From Glycine soja (taxonomy: Eukaryota; Streptophyta; Magnoliopsida; Fabales; Fabaceae), in contig NC_041016.1 in assembly GCF_004193775.1 (NCBI RefSeq), positions 46,562,767 to 46,626,766 on the forward strand: DNA of 64,000 nt, read 5' to 3'. Shown piece by piece: positions 56,100-64,000 of the stretch. Position 1 is the stretch's first letter, and each line of letters begins with the position of its first letter. The notes below the pieces were generated by a model. The model was not told the origin of the DNA and searched no databases. It worked only from the letters and a program-made list of their open reading frames with translations. A program made the position numbers and the translations under genes.

Positions 56100-57282
56100 A
56101 AAGAGTACTAATGTAGAATTTCAAAATGATTAACGTAGCGTTAAGTAACGAGACACACAAAAATAAATCAAATGGGAATAGAAGCGGGGAATAGACTTTA
56201 GTAACTAAAGGTGCAGGGTTAAAACATGGGGGAAATAAATAAGTGACAAAATATTTATAATACACTACGAACTAACGAGACAATGATAAATAAAAAAAGA
56301 ATAATAGAGCCAAACCGAAAAAAAAGAGGTGTAAATAGAAGTTTTTACTTCATTTGGGCTATGCCTAAAAGGAGTGAGGTGTGCATGTAAATGGAGGTGT
56401 GATTAGTGGTATTTATTTTGTGTACAATTATTGTTTTTCAAAAGAAATGGGTCAGGCCCAAAATGAAAGTAAAAACTATATATGTGAAAAAGGTGGTGTT
56501 AGTAGCAATTTTTATTTTGCTTTTATTTTCTGTTTTTTTTTTATTTTGTTTTTTTTTTTATTTCTTTTTTTGTTTTTTATTATAGAAAAAAAAGATGGAC
56601 AACAAATATTTACAAAAACAAAAAAATTCTAAGAGTCTCACTAGCAGCCAAGGGTTTATCGATGAGTTGAAACAAATCAAGCAAGAGACCAATAGAAAAA
56701 GAAGAAGGGAGAGAAGAAAGAGTGAAGTAAAGGAAAAGAAAAAGAAAAAGAAAGAAAGAGATGAGATAAAGGAATAAAAAGATATTGGAGGTCCCTCCCC
56801 CCTTTCTTGAATGTAGTATCAAACGATGCGATTCATTGAACTTCTTTTGCCTCTTCAGGATTCCTATCTATTCTTCTTATTTTCCGCGTATTCTTTACAT
56901 GTTTTTGTGTAATTTTTTCTTCTCTCTAATTATGTGTGTTTAATTGTGTTTGTACCTTCTCCTTTTATAGTGTTCTTTCTCTTTCCATCCTTTATAATTC
57001 TTTCCCTTTTTGTTATTATTTTTCTACTTTAGTTTTATTCTTTCTTTCCTTTTTTTTTGTTTTTTTTCTTATTTTCTTTCTTTCCCTTTTTTTATTTGTT
57101 TTCTTTCTTTCTTTGTCTTTTTCTATTCTTTCTTTTTTTGGTTTTCTTTTTCTATTCTTTCCTTTCCTTTTTTTTCTTTTTCTTTTCCTTTATTTTTTAT
57201 TTTTTTCGTTTTCTTTTTCTTTCCCTTTTGTCTTTCTTTTTTTATTTTTTATTTCATTTTTTCTCTCTTTTTTGAATAGATA
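56100..57282. repeat. Low-complexity purine/pyrimidine tracts
   Basis: An A/G-rich run (about 56660-56780), two T-rich runs (56505-56580, 56900-56940) and a 300-bp CT-rich tract of TTTC/TTTTC repeats (about 56985-57280). Several long Phe/Leu/Ser-rich open frames occur here and are artefacts of the composition. Confidence 0.75.
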
Positions 57283-57348
57283 CATGTGTGTGTGCATGCG
57301 TGCGTGCGTGCGTGCGCGCGTGTGTGTGTGTGTGTGTGTGTGTGTGTC
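57283..57348 (+). repeat. (TG/CG)n microsatellite
   Basis: Alternating pyrimidine-purine run TGTGTGTGCATGCGTGCGTG...GCGCGCGTG then (TG)n, continuous for about 65 bp. Such alternating sequence can adopt Z-DNA. Confidence 0.85.
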
Positions 57349-57399
57349 AGTTCAGCATACACTTAACAAACTAGTCATCAACTTTTCCTCAATTCAAAT

Positions 57400-59629
57400 C
57401 AATTATGCTCAAAATGATGCATGCACCTAACTCAAGTCTAAAATTTAATGTGATATCATTCATCAGGAAATAGTTTAAGTGTGTCCACATGACACTCTCA
57501 CTTAGGAAAACTAGGCAACGAGTGTCGATGTCACCTCCATGGTGATGAACCTGAGTCTCAAGGAAGTTCCAAACCGAGTGACATGCCTCCAAGTACAAGT
57601 ATATTTCCTCATGAAAAACTACGAGTACTTACTGCAAAAGTTTATACTATTTTCATGCAATATGAAGTATGAAACATGAGCATCACAATGCACTGACCAT
57701 GGATAGTTAAAGATTCTAAATCATTCCCTTCTCTCTCCAGGAATGCTTAAAACTCTTTAAACACTCTATTTCCCCTCCAGGGATATCCAACATGGTCACT
57801 GCACTCCATGTACATACACATCATACATGATCAAAATGACATCATCAACATCAACATCACCTCATCTCAATGTCATCATTAACATCAACATCATCTCATC
57901 TCAATATCATCATCAACATCACAAGAAATCTCATTCCACATACATACATATAAATTCATGCCTGAGATTCATATTCCCCAGGTCTTCAGACAACACAAAC
58001 CTCATACAACCACCATCCATAATATCACGAGACTAATATTTTAAGTAAAAATCTAAATTAAAGAGGAGAACTATGGTATTAAAAAAAACTCTTATGCCCA
58101 TTTAAAATTTAATAAAGAAGTAAATAGAAGAACAAATATAAAATTTTGGGCAGAGTCTCCTCTGTAATTAAAACTTTTCCCAAAAATTCCAATCATTACA
58201 ACAACAACATCATTCACAATTTTAATCATCAATAATAAATATATCACATCCCATTAGTTAAAAACATGATTTTTCTTAAAAACCAACATGCACATCAATA
58301 ATAGATATATCACATTCAATTAGTTAAAAATACAGTTTTCTTGAAAACCAGCATGGACATCAATAACAGATATATCATATCCTATTAGTTAAAAACACAG
58401 TTTTTCTTCAAAACCAACATGCACAGGGACAAACATACATCCCCATAATTGGGTTCCTTGACCCCAACTACGATATCAAAAGCTATAAACAAACAATAAA
58501 CTCCCTTCACCTATCTATATCTCTCTGTTAGTTCCTTGCTACGTTGTTCAAATATTTCTTAGATTCACGTCTGTTCATCCAAACACAAAGCTTTATATAC
58601 CAAATCGAAGACAATTTAGTATAGATTTCAAAGACGATGTTAATATCAACATTTGGGGTCAAATACCCATTCAAATTAAAAAGGGATAAATGGGTATTTT
58701 GAGATCCACATCAAAGAGATGCCATTTTGAAATTCTGATCATGCAACTATGGCCAGGGTTCAGCGAAGGTTACAAAAATGAAGTCTATTTTATAAAAGGT
58801 AACTTGTACAACGTCTCAATTTCAAGGGTTTTTCAAAGGAAGTGTAAAAACATCCAATAACAGTACCTAAGTCACAAAAGATGCAAAGATAGACTCAAAC
58901 TAACTAGGAGAAGGCTTAGAAATCATAGTTACCTCGAAGAAATTGCCAAAGGAGGATTGGAGGCTTCATTCTCTTCCAAATTCTCGAGTTGAGTTTTGAA
59001 GATTCTGCTCCAATTAAATTGTTCTTCTCCGTGCAGTGGTCTGATGGCAAGCAACGGAGGTTCGTGGCAGTCATCGGTGGTCGATAGTGGTGAAGGAGGA
59101 GGTTGGGGGTGTTGGGTGAGGGTTTAGGGGAGTAAATGGGAGAAAAATGTATGTTTTACGCTATTGGACATATTTGTAGCCTGCAAGACTTGTTCGAGGA
59201 AAATTTTGCTCGCCTCGGCGAGCTAGCCCACCTCAAACTCGCTTGGGCGAGTTCTGGGTGAATTATGCTCCAACATAATTTATTGCTTGTGTGCAAATAT
59301 CATATCTCACACTTCAGATGTTATTTTGTAAATCGCAACAATCAAAACATGAAGACGTGGGTTGCAAGTGTATAGTTCAACTTTGAAGGTGATCTAATGG
59401 TTAACAAATCCGAGATTATAGTTTTACCAAAATAGGTTTTGAATCAATCTCGAAATCACATAGTTCCACATAGATCAGTCAAAGTCCATATAACCTAATA
59501 TTCACACCAAGGAGTTGCACAAGGATAATTCACACAACACTTCACTAATCAAACTTAATCAAGTAATTAAATAATACAAGAAATACATCAAATATCTATT
59601 TACAGTTATCGAAATTTCAGGGCATTACA
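57400..59629. mobile_element. Truncated LTR related to 34008-36872
   Basis: Shares ordered blocks with the solo LTR in the viral relic: 'aatgatgcatgcacct', the 'catcaacatcat...ctcatctcaat' tract, 'catgcctgagattca', 'acaggtcttca', 'ggcaagcaacgg' and the final 'ttttcagggcattaca'. The left 600 bp or so is missing; the homology starts next to the TG microsatellite. No target duplication was found. Confidence 0.7.
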
Positions 59630-60092
59630 GCTTGGGGGAATTGACCCGCAATATTTTGGAATTAATTTTTTAAAAACAAGTGATATATTATAAAATTAAT
59701 GTAATTATTTTATCGATTGTGGTTTGATTTTAGGCATGACTTAGTTTTAAGTGTTATTATTTAATTTTGAATATAATGATTTTTTTCATCTCTTTAGATA
59801 AATATTTTATTTTTTTTAGACTTAATTATCAATTTATTTTCATAAAAATTAATTTGATACCAGAATTTTTCAAAGCTCCAATTTATTCCTTCAGTTCAAA
59901 AGAAACATATCAATGTGGTTCTTCCATAACAGATGGTGCTAGGATGGACATTTGAAGCGGTTTCATTTAAAAATATTGACGACTGAAAAATAACATTATA
60001 TTTTCTTTTTTCCTTTTCCTTTCTCTTCCTCTCCAGATCTGTTTCATCAAAGGGTGTTGTTGCTGCCTATTCCTTCTATTATCGTTCCTTAG
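59630..60092. other. AT-rich intergenic region
   Basis: No gene or element recognised. The last 90 bases become CT-rich, like a plant 5' UTR, ahead of the LEA_2 pseudogene. Confidence 0.4.
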
Positions 60093-60480
60093 CGATGATG
60101 CCGAAGAAGCCACAGTTCGATCTGGAGCAAGTGGGGGTGCAGTACATGGGCATCACTTCCAATCCCCTCTCTACTGCTTCCCTCTCTCTCTCTCCATTCG
60201 CCTCCTCTTCGCTGCCACCAACCCCAACAAGGTCGAGATCAGGTACGACGAGTCCAACTTCACCGTCATCTACCATGGCATCCCATTGGGCAAAGCCACC
60301 ATCCTCGACTTCTTCCAACAACCTTACAGCACCCGACAGATCATCACCATCTTGATTTTCCCTCCCCAGATATGCGCATTTTTTCGAGGCTGGCCGCGTC
60401 TCCAATTTGGTCAAAGCAGTGAGGGATGCAATCGGAGTGTGAGCAGATGCTGCCGAAGGCGGAGAGGATGGAGACATTGA
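60093..60480 (+). pseudogene. LEA_2 / NHL (harpin-induced-like) pseudogene, 5' part
   Basis: The first frame gives MMPKKPQFDLEQVGVQYMGI. After a frameshift near 60175 a second frame gives LSIRLLFAATNPNKVEIRYD, then FTVIYHGIPLGKATILDFFQ and STRQIITI. This fits plant LEA_2/NDR1-HIN1-like proteins (LTIhLLFtA-NPNKVGIrYgES-FTVMYRGIPLG-A-VPGFFQ). A later frame (EAGRVSNLVKAVRDAIGV) resembles LLQAdAADLIRDAS. The rest, including the membrane-proximal and C-terminal parts, is missing. GC content is clearly above the flanks, as for a recently moved coding piece. Confidence 0.75.
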
Positions 60481-60599
60481 CGGCCAGCATGAAGGTGGAG
60501 TTGTGTTGGGGAGGAAGAGAAGGGAAGAAGATAACGAAAGGAAAGGAAAAGAAGAAAAAGATATGTGAATTGTCACCATTGTTTGCAAATTAAGCTGTC

Positions 60600-61244
60600 A
60601 AAATTTATTACCTAATCATATAATTTGACGAAAAGAATCTAATTGAGACACTTTAAAAAATTTGAAAATTAAATTGGATGTTTTAACAATTTAAGATTAA
60701 ATTAAATCTTTTAAAACCTGTTGATATAGTGAATCTTTTTTTATGCTCTTTAATGTAGAAATTAATTGCATTTTTTTTTATACAATATGTTAGTATATTT
60801 TGTTATTTTTAATAATATTTTCTTTTTATAATTCAGTTATTTTAAAGGCTAAAAATAAATACATTTGCAACCAAATAACTTTATTAGTTTTCTATATATA
60901 ATGATTTGAGAATTAAAAGTTATTTATTAATCTTTGCTAATAAGACAAACTTATTATAAACACTAACATAAGAAATAGACAATTTGAGTTTTGAAAGACA
61001 CCAAAAAATATTCGCTTTTATTATCGTAATTTTCAGTATATTATATTTGTTTTTCTTATCTTGCATGTCTTTTGGACATTGTTTGTAAAGTTTCAATGTA
61101 TTTCTGGCCTTGAATGCATTAGTCTAAACATACGATGTGAAAAGGCAAATTAGATATTATATTGCATCAAATGTCTGTAGAGATTTGTTTTCTAGGTAGT
61201 AGTGATTATCACAATTATAGATTCAATTATAAATAATTCTCATG

Positions 61245-61302
<58 letters not shown>

Positions 61303-61538
61303 TAAATTATTAATTTAATTAATGTTTCGGAATACATAATTACAAATATTTTGTATAAAGTCTTATTCGATGGTTTATTTATCTCTTAGATAAAGTTTAA
61401 GTTTTAAATTTGGTCCCCCCCTCTCATTTAGTTCTCGGTCCGTCCCTGTATATAAAACCCATGAATTAAAATATTAATGTATCTGTTCCACACAATATAT
61501 CTTCTTTAATTTACAAATATATCTCTTTGACTAATGCA
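60600..61538. other. AT-rich intergenic region with (AT)n microsatellite
   Basis: No gene seen. A (TA)n run covers 61247-61298. Confidence 0.6.
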
Positions 61539-63404
61539 TTAGAATTGTATCATGACTAAGTTGGAACACTTTGGAAAAGATAGTATCTGGTCCTTGACTT
61601 TCTCCACGTCGATTTCTGAATACCGCAACCAGAAAGCAGTACATATGATCATTTGCTCCAAGACTGCTGCATTTGCCAACACAAATTTTGCCAAAAGAAG
61701 CTCATGCTCGCGCACATTAAATTCCTTAAACTGAAAAACTTTGAGGCTAGACAGGAAGCACTGAGGCACTGATGCAGAAGTCAAGACATGATCTTTATTT
61801 GATTCTGATACTCCCTGAAACATTTTTTAGTGTGTAAAATCAGCCATGCATCCACCATTTGTTGTATGTCAAAAAAATATAAACAAGCACTTATATTTCT
61901 GTGAACCCAAATTAAGTAACAGTTGAAAACTTACATTTTGTAAAACAAGACTACTAAGAATTGGGCAATTGTTCAGAATGTTGAGCAGAGCTTCACCAGT
62001 GACCTCATTTAGTTGCAGATAACTCAACCTACTAAAAGCTGGTAGATGGGTGAAAATATCTCTGGCATGCATCAAAACCTGTATAACAAAGAAAAACTTC
62101 AAATTCTGGGAGTCAAAGTTTTCAATATTGTTTTAACATTCTACAAAATAGTTTGTATTTTATATAAAATTGTAACAAAAACTCCTCATCTTGTTATTCA
62201 AAATTGTATGCGTCACCTTTTGAAATAATTTGGTTACTACATTAATTTTTTAAATATATTTGCGTCACTACTTCAGTTCCTTAAAGATTTCTCAAAACTA
62301 AGTATCGATTTTTTTTTCCTCAAAACTAATAATTCCTAAAAAAATCTTTCTCATCAGTTAAATCCTGCAAGAGCAATTTAGTGAATAATTTTATATCTTC
62401 TCTCTCAAAGATTTGTCCATCACTCTGCAAAATTCCCATCCACATGGCATTAAATAGCATACCTTGTAAAACAATAATTTCAATTGCTTCACTTCACGGA
62501 TTTGTGCAAGAAGCTTGTGTACTTGAAACCCAAGTTTTCCAACATTGGTCATTTTGTCTTCATCAGCAACAATCACAACAGATGCACTGTGAATTGATGC
62601 TGAATTCAGTAGAATGATTTCTTGCTCAAGATCACCCCCATAAGAGAAATCTGCTAGATTGGGAGCAAAAATCTTGATGGCAGATTTATGTGATTTATTT
62701 GATAGAGAGTTCCATATTGCTATGGAAAACCTTTCCAGTAGAGGTGCTTTGATACCAATGTTCTGCTTAGTTAACCACTCACATCCTCTAGCTTCAAGCA
62801 CTTTGAGAACTGGAAAGTTAAGAATTAGATCTTCTGAATAATTGGAGGATTCACTCACTAACCTTATCCCAGAAATGCTAAGGTTTTCAAGATTTGGGAG
62901 AGAAGAAAAGATTGGAACACTAACAGTACATTTCATTTGAAGCACCAATTGCACTAGAGAATTGCAACTAAAGAGGGAACAAGAAGGAAATAGGATTTCA
63001 TCGGCATACTGAATATGAAGATTCTGGACACCCCTTTGCAAGATAGAGGAAATCCATGCACTTACCAGGGTTGAATCATAATGATAACATGTTAAACAAA
63101 GAGAGAAACTTTGGATGCTTGAATTGGCTAGGTGAAGAATCACCTTTTTCACAAAACACACAAAGTGTTCTTTTTGCATCTTTTTCCCCAAAGGGTGCAA
63201 AGCATCATTAAACTGTAGGCCTGTGATGGATTTCCAAACATGAATCCACCCTTTTGATAACACACTAGTGTGAACTGCATCTGTAGTTGGAAGGAAAGAC
63301 AGAATCTTACCAAGAATGCTTTCATGCAACTTGCTAATTATGCCTTCCCCTTCAACCACAGTTTGCTCAGGAGGTAACCTTTTTGTTGCAATGATTGAAT
63401 TCAT
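61539..63404 (-). CDS. F-box/LRR/FBD protein, intact, three exons (second copy)
   Basis: Minus-strand exons 63404-62463, 62078-61935 and 61814-61539 give 453 codons plus stop, all junctions phase 0. Donors aag/gtatgc and aat/gtaagt; acceptors acag/gtt and ttcag/gga. Introns are 384 and 120 bp. F-box at residues about 22-60 (KLHESILGKILSFLPTTDAV), LRR segments, then FBD-like end (KVFQFKEFNVREHELLLAKF, AAVLEQMIICTAFWLRY). Compared with the copy at 24194-26800 it lacks six codons near the N-terminus and about five at the C-terminus, and has LSKGW where the family has LSKRW. The start was chosen by alignment with that copy; an in-frame ATG at 63452 lies in likely 5' UTR. Predicted SCF substrate receptor, target unknown. 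Confidence 0.88.
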
Positions 63405-64000
63405 GACTTTGAAGCAAGTGTGCGCACGATTCCTGAAGGTGTCAAGTTTCACAAATTGTCTAAAGATGAATAATTATGAAGGAAATAAAACAGATTTATG
63501 TAAAAATTACTTCAAAGATACACCGTTTAGTAATGCAACATAAGATTGAATTAACGTGAAGTATATGTGCAATTAATATCAGTAGAGAGACAGAGGAGAT
63601 AGTACTATTGAGTAAATTTGCTCATTCTGGGTTATGCTTAGAATGTGTATGAAACAGAATGGCGAATGAGGTGATATTTAACTGGGAAATTATGCTGATG
63701 CAAAAAAGAAAATTAAAAGTTTGCAACTTTCATTTGATATAAAAAATTGCGCTAATTGGACTGTTCAACATTTTACTTTTAAAATGAATAATCATGCATG
63801 GATACTTAAATGTTAACCGGGAGATTATGTTTATTAAAAAAAATTAGAAAACTGAAGCTTTCAATTAGAAAATTGCGCTAATTGGACTGTTCAACTTTTT
63901 ACTTGTAAAAGGAAAAAAAGAAGGAAAAATCATGGATGGATATTTTTTTTTCTTTTTTTGCAAGGCCATGCATGGATACTTAAATGTTAACTACCACTTA
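63405..64000 (-). promoter_or_regulatory. 5' flank of the second F-box gene with internal duplication
   Basis: The part 63405-63700 matches the 5' flank of the other intact gene ('aatatcagtagagagacag', 'gaaacagaatggcga'). From about 63680 an imperfect direct repeat follows: 'ctgggaaattatg...aattgcgctaattggactgttcaac' at 63680-63770 and again at about 63820-63895, each followed by 'catgcatggatacttaaatgttaac' (63790, 63966). No TATA box chosen with confidence. Confidence 0.4.

Larger units (their letters stand above)
49100..56100. repeat. 140-bp tandem repeat array interrupted by two LTR insertions
   Basis: Units begin 'gaagtcaagcaagtcrgagacc' and contain 'cacgttattgaaacaccacc', 'gagtgcacaaaatgtgaaaaa' and 'tttgcggtaaacttt'. 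Starts at about 53308, 53450 and 53588 give a period of 138-142 bp. The array occupies 49100-49271, 53174-53635 and 55885-about 56095, some six units once the insertions are removed. Confidence 0.8.

Noticed and set aside
56595..57430. Phe/Leu/Ser-rich open frames up to 164 codons and a Lys-rich frame
   Set aside because: They arise from TTTC, AAAG and TG low-complexity DNA.
1..64000. tRNA, rRNA, snoRNA or microRNA genes
   Set aside because: No cloverleaf, conserved box or rRNA sequence was recognised by eye; inverted repeats found look like transposon structures. A tRNAscan or miRNA search was not possible.

Overview
This is an AT-rich plant nuclear window, most likely from a legume close to soybean (Glycine). 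That assignment is inferred from the families present: a degenerate 'plant transposon protein' ORF1 upstream of an Ogre-type LTR, long gypsy LTRs carrying ATCGATTAC boxes, CACTA ends with CACTACTAC, and plant mobile domain/MULE debris. No rRNA, tRNA or organellar genes were seen. Genes have introns and most of the sequence is nested transposons.

The only genes that look intact are two minus-strand paralogues encoding F-box/LRR/FBD proteins: 24194-26800 (464 aa) and 61539-63404 (453 aa). Each has three exons with phase-0 junctions and matching splice sites. They belong to a decaying tandem family: one full-length pseudogene (about 8270-16693) split by a 2.9 kb solo LTR and a 3.5 kb copia element, an orphan exon-2 relic (7590-7726), and an exon 2-3 fragment (42430-42880) cut off by an endogenous pararetrovirus.

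Layout. 1-4.4 kb: 3' part of an Ogre-like element (ORF1 remnant, hairpin minisatellite, polypurine tract, 3' LTR). 5-7.7 kb: a 131-bp duplication with TATA boxes and two opposed fragments of one gene start. 7.6-16.7 kb: the interrupted F-box pseudogene. 17.07-21.66 kb: a CACTA element with 3-bp target duplication, carrying a chimera of a PP2C fragment and a GH17 beta-1,3-glucanase fragment. 24.2-27.3 kb: intact F-box gene and promoter. 27.9-30.4 kb: fold-back elements. 32.3-42.4 kb: near genome-length endogenous caulimovirid relic on the minus strand (movement protein, coat protein, protease, RT, RNase H, second ORF), split by a 2.87 kb solo LTR with perfect target duplication. 44.4-48.1 kb: MULE/plant-mobile-domain debris flanked by GGAATC/GATTCC palindromes. 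48.4-59.6 kb: an inverted Ogre-like fragment whose 140-bp tandem repeat was hit twice by LTR elements with perfect 5-bp target duplications. 60.1 kb: LEA_2/NHL pseudogene. 61.5-63.4 kb: second intact F-box gene.

The genes do not form a pathway. The window records birth and death of an F-box cluster under repeated insertion. The strongest evidence is structural: four LTR insertions have exact 5-bp target duplications and one DNA transposon has an exact 3-bp duplication.
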